From positions 39,986 to 103,985 of the forward strand of contig CAJQUW010008639.1 of assembly GCA_907163375.1 (NCBI GenBank): a DNA stretch of 64,000 bases, read 5' to 3'. A program made the translations under genes and the position numbers. Positions 40,977-52,568 of this stretch are shown here, one piece after another. Under the pieces are notes generated by a model. That model did not search any database, had not been told where the DNA came from, and worked only from the letters and a program-made list of their open reading frames with translations. This DNA comes from Prostheceraeus crozeri. Taxonomy: Eukaryota; Platyhelminthes; Polycladida; Euryleptidae. Within the stretch, counting starts at the first letter, position 1. Every line of letters begins with the position of its first letter.

Positions 40977-41691
40977 ATGTCGTTTTATCATATTTTGCTT
41001 AGCAATGCGGCTACAAAGAGATTTGCTAGTAATCGAGCCGCACTCTTTTCTACTCCCATTGATCATACACAACAGCTAAATGGAAATTGGGAAGTGGGTG
41101 TCACTCAACTTGTTTATAGCAACTGTGTCTATACTTTTGATCATGAGGTGATGACTATTAATATGAGACGTACAGCTGCTTACCAATGTGAAAAAGGCTG
41201 CCGAGTATACATTCCACAGTGGCCAAAGAAAGATCTCTTATCATGTAAAAAGTTTATATATGATTTCCTGAATAAAGCGTGTAAACATATTGTCCAATTT
41301 ACTCCGCACAATGATGATCATACTTATGTACATCATGTAGTTGAGAAAGATTGGATTGCTGGTTTAAGTCCAAGTTTAAGAAATGATTTAGGTTACCTCG
41401 CTAGCGCCTTAACAAGCTATGATAATTTTAACGTTAATTACCACATAAGTGGTTATAAACAGTTAATATATCGAGAGGAAGCTTATTATGTAGATCTTAT
41501 TCCAAGAAATGAGAAGACGTTGGTGAAGAAGATTGTGATTAAGGCAAGAAAGACAAACATGACTCCTGAAACATTATTGAAGAAATTTAATTATCTCCTT
41601 CGAGTTGATGGTAAACAAGTGGCAACATTGACTTATATCAAATCATCTAATCATATTGCAATAAGTAAATTAAATGATGATGATCTAGTAC
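40977..41691 (+). pseudogene. Particle-type protein 1, left part (copy B, split by the P element)
   Basis: Copy of the first part of 28229-29624 (SFYHILLSNAATKRFASNRA, NGNWEVGVTQLVY). The P element at 41692-44720 divides it. The right part lies at 44721-45413. Confidence 0.7.
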
Positions 41692-44600
41692 AAGGACTAC
41701 TAAATATGTTATAAGTAGTGCCAGGACGCAGAATGTCAGAAGTAAGCACATTTTTTTATAGGCTGACCCTTAATTATCAATATTTTACAAGAAACTTTTT
41801 AAATTAGGAAAACCAATTTATAGGCAAAAAACATATATTTCAAAGGCAAAAATGCATCAATTTGGATGCTGTGTACATCTACGAATTAAGTTTTTGTCGT
41901 TTTCGCTTTCAGCTTTGGATGAGCTCAGCTCATCCGAGCTCATATTCACTTGTCCCTTGAAGAAGCAATTCACCAACCGCCGACACACATTTAGACAGTT
42001 CGGAAAGCAAAAACAGAGAGACTCATAAATGTAGAGGAACCTGTGACATAAGAGATTTCCACAATCAATAGATTTATCTTTCGTAAAGAACGTATATGTT
42101 ACAAAAGCAAAATATACCACATCATGACGGGGATAAGTCAGTTTCCCTCTGCTCACTAAGTCGGTGAACTCACAAATAAAACGATTACCCGATTCATCAG
42201 TCAACAGATCCGATTCTGAATCATTCACAATACCTTCCTTGAAGCATATGTATCCGCATATATAATACAAGGAAGAGCGTTCATTGTCGGACAAAGAGTT
42301 TGATCTTTCGAAAAGAGAGTCAATCACACTCAATTCATCATCACTCATTTCTTTCGAGCAACACAAATTCTGAACATGAAAGAATTCGCTACGATCGATA
42401 TCCAATTCCTCAAATAATTTCAATTTACGCAGTCTGGCGCTACACAAAAGTTGGTCTAGGCCGATATAGTAGTTCCCGCCGCTCATTTGTCTATAGCATG
42501 AAAACTCGCCTTCTAAAGGATCAGTTTGAAAAATACCTGGTAAGATGTATTTTACTGCTTCGTCTCTCAATAGCTCCTGAATCAATTTGGACAGCCCACG
42601 CAGAGTTTGGACAAAGGCGTCTCTAGTAACAGACGTGAAAGACTGTATTCTGTACGGCCCTGAATTTCCGGGCATTCTTGAAATGGCTTCAGCTGTTTCA
42701 CGAAGAAATACAATTCTGTTATCATTCGGATCGGAGAAAGGTTTTCTATCAGAGTCGTCCAAGCGAATGTGTCCCTCTATGGTTTTGATGTTTAGCATCT
42801 TCCACAACCTAAGAAAATAATCTATGAATTTCGCAGTATCAATACATCCATCATTCACAAGTGCGGCTACTGTTTTCTCATTAAAGACTCGGAGCACGTG
42901 GCGAACATTTTGCTTCTCTATTGAAGACGGAAAACATGATTGATATGTGAGATTTGTTCGCTTAACAATATTGGATGCCTCAGATCTATACAATTTGATG
43001 CAGTCACTAAATTTAGCTACAACTGTGCCTTTGTTTGGCAACTCAAATTTGATCTCTTTTTTCTTTTCAGAAATCCAATTATTCCTCACATTTTTTAATA
43101 AGTGTACTGTGTCGTGTAGACAGTAAATGTATGAATCAGTGGACTGATGTTTAAACAAATAATTTTCGTTATCTGAAGAGCAGATAGATTTGTAGAAGCT
43201 TCTATTAACCGATGCGCTGTCACAAATAAATGCTTTGATTTTACCATCACATTCATTCACTATTTCAACAAGCTTCAAAATCTCACATTCAAGGAACTCT
43301 GCAGTCAATGAAAAAAACGGAATTAGACGAACCATAAAAGCTCGATGACTCAAAAGTGGTTTCAACATTAAACTTAAAACAGTTCTAGCTGTTTTATTTG
43401 GATCATCTTCAGCTCTGCCTAAAAGATGGCAACCGCGGTATCTTGCAGAGGGTGTTATGTACACTTCATCGAACAACAACAAACATGTTCTCTGAATGCC
43501 AACAAGCTTGTGAAAAACGGCATTTATAGTGTCTTTGGCATCAGAAACACTGCCAGTACTTTTCAAACTTCCTATATGCTTTTTGACAGTATCAGGATGA
43601 GGGAGTAGTAGGTGCTTTCTACAAATGTTATATGATTTTGTTCCGGCTAACAACAGTTCTGTACTCACTTTCAAAATGGAAGCTGGATACTCGTATGGAC
43701 GAGATGACATGTGTTTTACTTGAAATAATAAGAATTCAAGACGTCGCCTCACATCCATGTCGATGTCAGCGAACTGCATAGAACGCTCAATGTTTTCTGC
43801 AGCACAATTGAGTTCGATTTCAAATGAAGGTAGCGTTGATTTTGTAACAGATATCACAGCCTCTAACTGAGACCACTTCGTCAACTTCCGTCCAAATCCG
43901 ACCACAGACTTGATGTCAACACGTGTATTTTGTTTTACAGATGTTATAACAAAGTCACTTGTGACAGAAACACAATAATCAACGATGTTTTCACATATGA
44001 AGTGAATCATTTTGACCACGTCTGTAGATGAACGTTTAACAACCCGTAAATCATGGTCTTCGATGAAAGTTTTTGAGGAGAGTTGAGCGATGAATGATGT
44101 CCAATCAACGATGTTGTCAAGAGATTCGAATGTTTCCAACTCATCAGGAATAGAGGAACGAACTGAAGAAGAGACTCGCCGATTCTCTACATCTCTGAGC
44201 GAAGAAGAAGCTGTTTGAATGAAATTCGAAGGCAGGCAATTAGGAAATATTGATGGTGGATTGATCGGTCGATTATAGCGCTTGATTTTAACCAATTCTG
44301 TGTCCTCCGGCCAGTGAGAAGCACAAATGCCAATGTATTGTGTCACCTTTTTGATCGTATTCGGTAACGCTCGCACCCAGCGATTTCGCTCCTCCTCTTC
44401 GTTTGGGAATCCATAAACAGTTACTTTTGAATCGCTGGAATCGTAATTGCCCTTACAGTGTATCACACAGCACTTCCGAGGCATTTCGACAAGACCTCAA
44501 GTAGCGCACTCGATGAAAGTCTTAATGCGATGATTCGAGTCTGTGTATTATGTGCATTATCCGCCTGACGGTGCAGTGCAGAGTCATAACGATAACAACA

Positions 44601-44720
44601 GCAGAGAGCTGGGAAGACAGTGTTAGCTGATCGGCCGCAGTCAACTGTCAGCCTATAAAACTCGACACAATGATTTCGCTTTCCGCGTCCTGGCAGCTTA
44701 TTGATATCTAGTTGTCCTTG
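41692..44720. mobile_element. P element with THAP-type transposase, inserted in Polinton copy B
   Basis: Copy A gives the empty site. The element is 3029 bp. Its ends are caaggactact and the inverse of caaggacaact. The similarity extends with small gaps to gccaggacgc (about 41719-41730 and 44685-44695), giving imperfect inverted repeats of about 40 bp. The flanking duplication tctagta (41685-41691, 44721-44727) shows 7 bp, while P elements usually make 8. One complete transposase frame fills it. Confidence 0.93.
41857..44484 (-). CDS. P-element transposase (THAP9-like)
   Basis: A single frame of 875 codons without interruption, close to the length of vertebrate THAP9 and longer than the Drosophila protein. 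Residues 1-90 form a THAP zinc finger: CCVIHC, then CASHW (C-x4-C ... C-x2-H), and the PSIFP motif. The RNase H-like catalytic core has LLFDEVYITPSARYRG (first Asp, residue 339), AFICDSASVNRSFY (second Asp near 422) and the conserved CLHDTVHLLKNVRNNW near 455-470. A later QTDPLEGEFSCYRQMSGGN near 653-671 should hold the last acidic residue. No introns are evident. The copy may still be able to act. Confidence 0.93.
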   Translation of the reverse strand: MPRKCCVIHCKGNYDSSDSKVTVYGFPNEEEERNRWVRALPNTIKKVTQYIGICASHWPEDTELVKIKRYNRPINPPSIFPNCLPSNFIQTASSSLRDVENRRVSSSVRSSIPDELETFESLDNIVDWTSFIAQLSSKTFIEDHDLRVVKRSSTDVVKMIHFICENIVDYCVSVTSDFVITSVKQNTRVDIKSVVGFGRKLTKWSQLEAVISVTKSTLPSFEIELNCAAENIERSMQFADIDMDVRRRLEFLLFQVKHMSSRPYEYPASILKVSTELLLAGTKSYNICRKHLLLPHPDTVKKHIGSLKSTGSVSDAKDTINAVFHKLVGIQRTCLLLFDEVYITPSARYRGCHLLGRAEDDPNKTARTVLSLMLKPLLSHRAFMVRLIPFFSLTAEFLECEILKLVEIVNECDGKIKAFICDSASVNRSFYKSICSSDNENYLFKHQSTDSYIYCLHDTVHLLKNVRNNWISEKKKEIKFELPNKGTVVAKFSDCIKLYRSEASNIVKRTNLTYQSCFPSSIEKQNVRHVLRVFNEKTVAALVNDGCIDTAKFIDYFLRLWKMLNIKTIEGHIRLDDSDRKPFSDPNDNRIVFLRETAEAISRMPGNSGPYRIQSFTSVTRDAFVQTLRGLSKLIQELLRDEAVKYILPGIFQTDPLEGEFSCYRQMSGGNYYIGLDQLLCSARLRKLKLFEELDIDRSEFFHVQNLCCSKEMSDDELSVIDSLFERSNSLSDNERSSLYYICGYICFKEGIVNDSESDLLTDESGNRFICEFTDLVSRGKLTYPRHDVVYFAFVTYTFFTKDKSIDCGNLLCHRFLYIYESLCFCFPNCLNVCRRLVNCFFKGQVNMSSDELSSSKAESENDKNLIRRCTQHPN

Positions 44721-45413
44721 TCTAGTATTAGTTTGTTCAAAAGATTTTCATCTGTTCTTACGACATCATTCTGCAGCTGTTCATGGAAAATTTGATATGC
44801 AACATTTACCATGTGAAAGGTCAAATCAATTTGATACAGAATGGGGCGTATCTTTATACAGAAAGTGTGTAGAGCCTTTAGGTGGTATCTTACATGAAAC
44901 AAGAGTGTTGATGCCTTGCATTATTATTTCAGTTAAATTGGTTGTAGATTATTTAAATGAAGTGATTAATGAGCAACATATTTTATTTTCTGAAAAAGAA
45001 GGTACTTTGTCTCTCACTATAAGTGGAAAAGGTATTGAACTAATTATGGATAAAACTCTAATGGATATTTTGGGTTTTGATCAAAATATCTTTAAAAGTG
45101 GTACTGTAACCAAAGCTAGCGCAGACATGTCGCTATCGCGTCGTATTAACTATTTTCAGATATATTCCAATATATGGATGAAGATGTACGTGTGGGAGAT
45201 GTTGAAGCTCCATTGCTAGCAATGATACCATACCAGCCAAAAAGCTGCAGTATTTTATCTGAGCATACTTTCAAGAAAGTGCATTATACAAAGCTGAAAT
45301 CAAACTACATCCCACAAATTGATATTGCAATTTATGACGATGCTGGTGCGTTGATTCCTTTTCATAAAGATGCTGTGACAAGTATCACACTCCATTTCCG
45401 AATGAAGAGTTAA
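44721..45413 (+). pseudogene. Particle-type protein 1, right part (copy B)
   Basis: Copy of 28932-29624, including KGIELIMDKTLMDILGF. It lies to the right of the P element and begins with its target duplication. It is broken, with about one break besides the insertion. Confidence 0.65.
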
Positions 45414-45444
45414 TGCAAAAGTATGATAATATATTTTTTCCAAT

Positions 45445-46974
45445 GTGAATAATATGGAAAGTGAAAATAAGGACTCGTTTCTAATCTACTTACCCAGTAA
45501 TGCTTCTATGAATAAATTTCCCAAAAATAAACCATCAGACTATCGAGTAGAATTAAATCGCCCACTGCATTTAGAAGGTGAATGGGAGGTTGGCGTTTCT
45601 AGTATTTGCTATGATAGCAATATTCAGAATGTGAATGATTTGGAAGAAATGATATTGACTCCTCGCACCCATGATGGAATAATGATGAATAATGCATTCC
45701 AGTTCCCATACAATTTAACATCAGATGGAAAGTGGAACTATGAATGGATTCAGATAAAATCAGATTGTTATGAACCATTTGGGAATGAGAAAATTATTAA
45801 GGCGTTCAATAGTGGTAATTCTTCCATCATGAAGAATAAAAATCAGAAAGCTTATGAGTTTACTATCCATCATTGGAGTGGGAGACAGTTCCTTCGCTTT
45901 CATTCTTTTACTAAAGGTCTTACACTGAGGTTGGATAATAAATTCTATCCACATCTCGGTTTTGGTCATGGACTACATCTAACGTCAATTGCTACTGCAA
46001 ATGTTAAAAAAGTTTATTCAAATCGAATCAACAAATTTCATTATAGATTTAAAATATTTGATGAAGATGTTGTAGAATGTGAAGAAAGCATCATTTTGAA
46101 AAAGCGTGGTGTTCAACCTTTATCACTTATTGAGTTAGTAAAACGATGGAATGAGACTGTGGGTAAGAAGTATGGAGAGAAAATTATTGCGGACAAAAAT
46201 AAGTTGGTTATTCAGAAATATAATGACAAACTTACAGTTTATTTCTCTCCAACCTTGCGTCATTTTGTAAGACATTATACACCTATTATTGGAAGCGGTG
46301 TGGTGTATGGTTCTCATGAATATCACACTAAAGCTGATTCAGTTAATGATGAATGGTGGGTGGACATCTATGGTGATCGCATCAAGAAAATTTACCAGTC
46401 TTATGAAGAATCTAAAGTTGCTATCAATATAATGCCGCGTCTATATCATACAGTTGAAAGCTTCATTCATGTAGTAAATCCTTACACACAACAGAAGTTA
46501 AAACATGTGATGAAAAGTAAATATGATGTAAAGACACACCACATTTCGTTTTCAATTGAAAATCAACGCGTTGTTCTGAAACTGGGTGATGACATTCAAT
46601 GTCAATTGAGTAAAAATTTGAAAAAACTCTTTGGTTTTTCAATGCTACAAACTGTGTATACTGCTGCGCATACGATTGGTATAGAAACACCAATGACACT
46701 TGATAAACATGAACAGCACCTTTACACTGAAAGTGATTTGATTCTACCTATTTCTGTTGGTGAGAAAAAAGAATACATTTTACGTGATTTCATTCATGAT
46801 AAAGACGCTTCATATGGAATAGTGGAGAAGATGTTTGAATCTATTTTCTATCATCCCGTCGTCAAACAAACTATACCCTCTATTACTATCAAAATTACCA
46901 ATGGTTTACATGAGTGCATCCATGTGAAAGATACTAAATCCCTGGTAACTTTAGTGTTTCGGAAAACAAAGTGA
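45445..46974 (+). CDS. Particle-type protein 2 (copy B)
   Basis: Copy of 29656-31197, 509 codons against 513, with about ten residue differences and a changed C-terminal end. SFLIYLPSNASMNKFPKNKP and GEWEVGVSSICYD are kept. The role is unknown, probably in the particle. Confidence 0.55.
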   Translation: MNNMESENKDSFLIYLPSNASMNKFPKNKPSDYRVELNRPLHLEGEWEVGVSSICYDSNIQNVNDLEEMILTPRTHDGIMMNNAFQFPYNLTSDGKWNYEWIQIKSDCYEPFGNEKIIKAFNSGNSSIMKNKNQKAYEFTIHHWSGRQFLRFHSFTKGLTLRLDNKFYPHLGFGHGLHLTSIATANVKKVYSNRINKFHYRFKIFDEDVVECEESIILKKRGVQPLSLIELVKRWNETVGKKYGEKIIADKNKLVIQKYNDKLTVYFSPTLRHFVRHYTPIIGSGVVYGSHEYHTKADSVNDEWWVDIYGDRIKKIYQSYEESKVAINIMPRLYHTVESFIHVVNPYTQQKLKHVMKSKYDVKTHHISFSIENQRVVLKLGDDIQCQLSKNLKKLFGFSMLQTVYTAAHTIGIETPMTLDKHEQHLYTESDLILPISVGEKKEYILRDFIHDKDASYGIVEKMFESIFYHPVVKQTIPSITIKITNGLHECIHVKDTKSLVTLVFRKTK

Positions 46975-49900
46975 AGTCATTGTGATATGTTTATTGAAAT
47001 AAAAATATGTATATGAAAAAGTCTTTTCACAGATATAGGGGGAATGAGCTGACTGTAGGCATATATTCACAAGGAAGAAACGATCTCATGCGATACATAA
47101 AACAACCATGTATATCTACAAAAAGCAACATCAAAATACTGACTTAAAGTTGCTTATGTCAATACATCTCCTGAATGTGGTAGCGTGAGTTTTATTCTTT
47201 TGGGTGGAGGTATGTTTGTGTCAGGATGTCCATGTGGAAGAGATGTGTTATGTCCTATCCAACACCTCTTATCTTCCCATGCTGAAAGCACTCGTTTCTT
47301 GAACGTGTGCGTTTTCACAGTATGAACTTGAGATTTTAAGATTGTCATATTGACAAACGTTATAGTTTTATTTTTATAGGCCTTCTTATAGGACCGATGT
47401 TTCATTTTGTGAACAATGGATTTTGATATACCTTTAGCACGCTTAATACTATCTGCACATTCATTTAATTTCATGGAATACATTTTAGGACGGAGGAGAA
47501 TCATTTCATCTATTTCCTTTCCTGCTGTTTCATCCTTAAAACAACCAAGTTTGGCTTTATTCTGTATGGAATAGAGTGGATGAGTGGGATTGTAGTTAGA
47601 TGTGTCGAAATATTTTTCTAATGACTTACCTACTTCATTAAAATTTAAATCTTTTTGAGTGGTAATTCCTGAAACGAAACTATCTGTATCACCACCCAGC
47701 AAGCGAACCTCTTTTACGAGAGGGCATGGTTTTAATATTTTGTAGAAGAGTTGATACATTTCAAGCTTGGAATAATCTAAAACGGCTTGCCAAATATAGA
47801 TGGGTTTGCACAACTCAACTTCAGATTTTATCATTATCCTCATCGATGATGTCTCTATCAATGAAAAGAGGTGATGAGGTCAATTTGTGATATTTTTGTT
47901 CATCAACGACTAGTTTGTAGTTCATACGTTTTCTAACATCCTCCATGGTCTTTCCGAAAAGACTGTTATTCTTATATTTATAAAAATCCTTTTCAAAATT
48001 ATTTTGGGCGAGTGCACGTTTTTGACTGTTACTATCCTTGTAGGGTTTGAGGAAGGCTTTCTGTCTAAATTTGATAATGCGGTGAACTGACTTTAGAAGC
48101 ATGCCCATTTCTAAATAGAATTTTAGTATGCAGAAGTGCACGAGATAATTTTTCTTATCATATTGGGTGAGCAAAAGTTTGCGGCATGGTTTGTACCTTG
48201 GCTGTCCACACTCTGTTAAGTTATTATGAAATTGTGACATGAATGGTGAAAACATATCTTCAGTCACTTCACCAGATTCAGGTGCGAGTGGGAAATCAGC
48301 AGTTATATTTTTAATACCATTTGGATAAATCAAATCCACTTCAAAATAATATCCCCAATCACCTTCATCTGGAATCTTCAGAATGTTTGAAGGGTTGGAG
48401 TAATACGTAAGCTCATCTTGATTTAACCAACTAAACTCGGAATGAGGTAGTGGTTTAGACAGTGAACTGCCATATAAATTATTTTGGTCATAGTATTTTA
48501 GGTGGATATGATCATTGCCTACTGTTTTAGATTTTATGTGATGTTTATTCACAAATGTGAGACCACCGCGTATTCCGCGCTCAAATATGTTATACATCTC
48601 GGGGTCTTGTAAGAGATGGATGGTCTCACCAGTCATTTTAAAGGCTGATTTAAAGGACATGGCTGGTAGACTGACAAAGTGGACAGGATTTAATTTGTCT
48701 TCTTCTAATGCCACTCGTCGAAATTCCTGAAAGACATCAGCCAGCAAAATGACATCTAATTCTAAGTAAGCGATCATATAATCGCCAAACGTTTTACAAT
48801 CAAATTTTAACCATGCCTCTTGAGCATGTTCATAGTCCTCTACTGGACAATCTTGACCCGTCAAATCGTTTTGGAATTTGTCAATGAAAGGAAGGGTTTT
48901 TTCATTTAGTTTAGACATTGAGCTAAAATACGCATAGGGAAAGACTCCTTTGCGAGTGATTATTTCATCCGTTAAGTTTGGATAGTGTTTCTTCAAAGTT
49001 TGACTATGGGGAAGAAACTTGAGATTACGAACGAGAGAAGCTAGTGACGCTAACATGAATTGGAATGAATCTAAAAATTTTATTTCGAAGAAGACTGTCT
49101 TATTTTCTTTAGTTTTATCTACTGGTACTTTTGCTGTCATTCTCATGAATTTTTCTCTCGTTTGCGCTATTACATTAAACTGCCACGATTTCATCTGGCT
49201 CAACCCTCCTTTTATGAGCATATGACTGTCATAGCCCTTAAAGTTATGAAAAATGACGGGTAGAGCACGACGTCTCAACCTAAGTGAAAAGTTACATTTG
49301 GAGCAGAGTGCGTTTCTAAATGTACCAGTGATGTGATCATGATCACGCACTTTCTTAATTTTATCGTCATCAAACGTTTTATGACATTTAGGGCACGATG
49401 TGCAACTTTCAATCTTTTGTTCGTCTTCATCTGACATATGTAGTGACTTACGCTGCAATTGGGAATCATATGATTGTTGAAATTTAGCAGTTTTATCGAG
49501 AAATTCTAGAAATTTTGAAATGCAATCTTCACCTTGCCAAGTATGCATTTTGTTTTGTCTATTCCTAAAGTGGTCATGCCATACTTCATAGCAGGATATG
49601 GCTGCTGGCTTGTGGATGATATCATCAATGTAGCATTCTATGTCTGCGTAAATGACACGCAGGGGACTTAATTCGTCACCATTATCCCTATGTGAAAATA
49701 TTTTATCTTTGGGCATGCGCTCCATTTGTAATTTACCTCGCTTACACCATTCATAGTGAGTTTCAAATTTATCTTTACTCCAAAAGGAGCGGATGCAGCG
49801 GTCGCATACAAAATGTTCACCTCTTTTAGAGTGCCTCAAGTGTGTGTACAAGCGAGAGATTTTGGGAATACCACAGTAGTGCCATTCCTCGCTATCATCT

Positions 49901-50616
49901 TGTTTTACTAATAAGAGGTTGACTACACGTTCATAACAAGTTGAACGCGAATTATAGCGGGCACCCTTCAACCCCTTCTCCCACACGTGAACGACAATTT
50001 TAATCTGGTTATGTTTTTCGAACGTTTCTACATCTTTGATTTTCATGTTGCTACTATCACAACCTTCAAAGTCTAGTTCATCCTCCCACTGTCTATAGCT
50101 ATAGGTGCGATCTCGATGCGCGTTGATATCACTATAGTGAAGGATGGATAGGACTGCATATCGTCGCTTTTTTGACTAACTAACGTATCTGAAATTTCAT
50201 AATTTTTCTAAATTTTGTTTAGCAATTTAATACGTCGACCCAAAGGGGTTGAGTGGAAAAAATATTTTGAAGTCTTTTTTAAATTCAAATATTCCCATTT
50301 TAACGAAATAGCGTAACTGAAATCTTATCATTTCGATGATCAACTTATTATTCCCTAACTAGCGTAAGTGTCAGATACGTTACTTCGTCAAAAAGAAAAA
50401 ATGAATTTTCACACTTTGATATAGCAAACGTATCTGTTTTCTTTCCTTTGAAGTGCAATGAATTGTTGTTCTATTTCCATGGTATCTAAATTTGGTCATT
50501 CTCACACGTCTCGAGACTCCGTGCTTAGTCATAGATAGCTAGGAATTTTGAAATTTGAACAGATCGCTATAAACCTAACCTTCTATCATTCACTTACTTC
50601 GATCACCCGACTAATG

Positions 50617-51354
50617 ATGCCGGCGAAACGAAGAAGGAGAATTAATGCTTCTGACATTGCTACTATTTTATGTGCATATTCTTCGACGGAAGACAGTGAT
50701 TGTGATCCTTGTTACATACCAAATTCTAAAAATACAAGTGATGCGTCGGAAGTCAGTGGTGATGATGAGATCATAGATGCAAGAGACGACACGGAGCCGG
50801 ACTTATCAATGCATGAAGTGAACAGGAGTCTACAAGAAAACTCTGATACATCTCAAGTTAAGTCTACATCAATTCGCGGGCGACCTCGGAAAAGGAAATA
50901 TCGAAAGGCTGTCGATAAGGTCAAGAAGTGTACCGGGAAGAAATTTTTTGATTATAAAGATAAAGAAGTAGCACAAAGAACGATAAAAAGTGGATGTGGA
51001 AGTAAATGTCCAAGACAGTGTCACACTAAATTTTCTGCGGATGATAGAAAGGTTATTTTTAATGACTTTTGGAAGTCAGGCAGCACGGACATCCAAAGAA
51101 ATTTTATTGCTCGCACGACAGTCGAGAAAGATACGGAAAGAAAGACAGTCAAAGCGACTACATCGAGACGCCGGAAGACCTGTGAGCATTTCCTATACAA
51201 GGATGGTCTTCTGGTCATCGTCTGCCAACGCTTCTATCTTGATACAATAAGTATTTCGCAGCAGTGGGTCAGAACAACTCTACGGAAAACTTCATCTGCT
51301 ACTGGGATGGTCGAAAATGATATGAGAGGAAAAAGCAGTCATCCGAGTCGGTGA
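50617..51354 (+). CDS. N-terminal transposase part of the Sola-like element
   Basis: The frame is open from 50548, and I prefer the ATG at 50617 (MPAKRRRRINASDIATIL). It holds a Ser/Asp-rich region, a basic IRGRPRKRKYRK block like an AT-hook, and a Cys-rich stretch CGSKCPRQCHTKFS that could bind zinc. Coding-like sequence continues for about 330 bp past its end in other frames (for example YCRSESNRLYLPPDF), so either frameshifts or introns separate it from the catalytic part at 51687. Confidence 0.5.
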   Translation: MPAKRRRRINASDIATILCAYSSTEDSDCDPCYIPNSKNTSDASEVSGDDEIIDARDDTEPDLSMHEVNRSLQENSDTSQVKSTSIRGRPRKRKYRKAVDKVKKCTGKKFFDYKDKEVAQRTIKSGCGSKCPRQCHTKFSADDRKVIFNDFWKSGSTDIQRNFIARTTVEKDTERKTVKATTSRRRKTCEHFLYKDGLLVIVCQRFYLDTISISQQWVRTTLRKTSSATGMVENDMRGKSSHPSR

Positions 51355-51686
51355 ATTCCTCGAAGAGAGACATGAAATGCAGCAGTTTCTCGAAAGTCTA
51401 CCAATGATGCCTTCCCACTATTGTCGCAGTGAATCGAATAGACTATACCTCCCTCCTGATTTTACTAAAAAAATCAATTATATAAAGAATCACGGTCAGA
51501 ATCTAGTGAAGCTGTGGGCTCTTACAATAAAATGTACGATGTTTTCAAATCTTTGAATATCTCCATTCATCATCCAAAAAATATCAGTGTAGTAGCGGCT
51601 CAAAGTATCTCAATTCCCCAAATCCAAAAACAGAAGAAGAATATGCCAAACACGAACGACATCTATCTTTCAAAGACGAAGCAAGG

Positions 51687-52568
51687 ATGAGAAAGGAAGA
51701 AGCCAAAGTGATTGGAGAAATTGATGACAAAGCTTTAGCTATTGTGTTTGACTTTGAAGGCATTCTTATGTGTCCTAAAGGAGAAGTATCTACATTTTTC
51801 TATTCAAGGAGACTAAATTGCATGAATTTTACTATATTCGATCTTGTAGAAAAGAAGGGCTCTTGCTACTTCTGGACTGAAGACCAAGGAGGTAAGGGTC
51901 CTGAAGAAGTTGGAAGTTGTCTAAAGGAATATCTTGATGAAAAGGCAAAACAGGGATACACGTCAGTAACGGCTTTCAGTGATGCGACAGGATCTCAGAA
52001 TCGAAGCTATATATTAATTGCGGCATTTCTGGATATCATCAATACCACTGGAATTGAAGAAATTAATCATGTATTTTTTGAGTCCGGACATTCACAGAAT
52101 GAGGGAGATTCGATACACTCTTCCATTGAAAGAGCCAGCAGAAATCTCACAATAACTTCTGCAGATGAATGGATTGGTATAATTAAAAGGGCACAGGTTG
52201 TAAATCCTCTTGATGTGCGTCGATTCTACTACTGGAATTTTTATGCATACAAAAAACTGTCCGAGACAGTATTTCCCCAAGTTCGGAAAACAGTGGACGG
52301 TGAAAAGGTTATGATATCTTCAGCAAAATGCATCAGAGTTCGAGATAATGAAGTGTTTGTCTTCAGTAATTACACCTTCGACAATCGCTGCACTAAGATG
52401 CAACTCAAACGAGGATGGAAAAAGGTCGTCTTAAATTCGAAATTCGATGAGCCGATGGGAGTCTCTTCAATGAAGAAAAATGATTTACTACAACTTTGTA
52501 GGACCTTCGCTATTCCTCCTTCTGTACATCCGTTCTTCGAGAGTCTACGTGTCAAAGAAAATGACTAA
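51687..52568 (+). CDS. Catalytic part of the Sola-like transposase (DUF7869-type)
   Basis: The frame has 293 codons. It reads IVFDFEGILMCPKGEVSTFF, then YSRRLNCMNFTIFDL, WTEDQGGKGPEEVGSCL, AFSDATGSQNRSY and FESGHSQNEGDSIHSSIE. The Asp in VFDFEG, the Asp in FSDATGSQN and the Asp/Glu in GHSQNEGDS are candidates for a DDD/E triad. The pattern is that of a domain common in insect and cnidarian transposon-derived proteins. The start shown is simply the first ATG in the open frame. Confidence 0.55.
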   Translation: MRKEEAKVIGEIDDKALAIVFDFEGILMCPKGEVSTFFYSRRLNCMNFTIFDLVEKKGSCYFWTEDQGGKGPEEVGSCLKEYLDEKAKQGYTSVTAFSDATGSQNRSYILIAAFLDIINTTGIEEINHVFFESGHSQNEGDSIHSSIERASRNLTITSADEWIGIIKRAQVVNPLDVRRFYYWNFYAYKKLSETVFPQVRKTVDGEKVMISSAKCIRVRDNEVFVFSNYTFDNRCTKMQLKRGWKKVVLNSKFDEPMGVSSMKKNDLLQLCRTFAIPPSVHPFFESLRVKEND

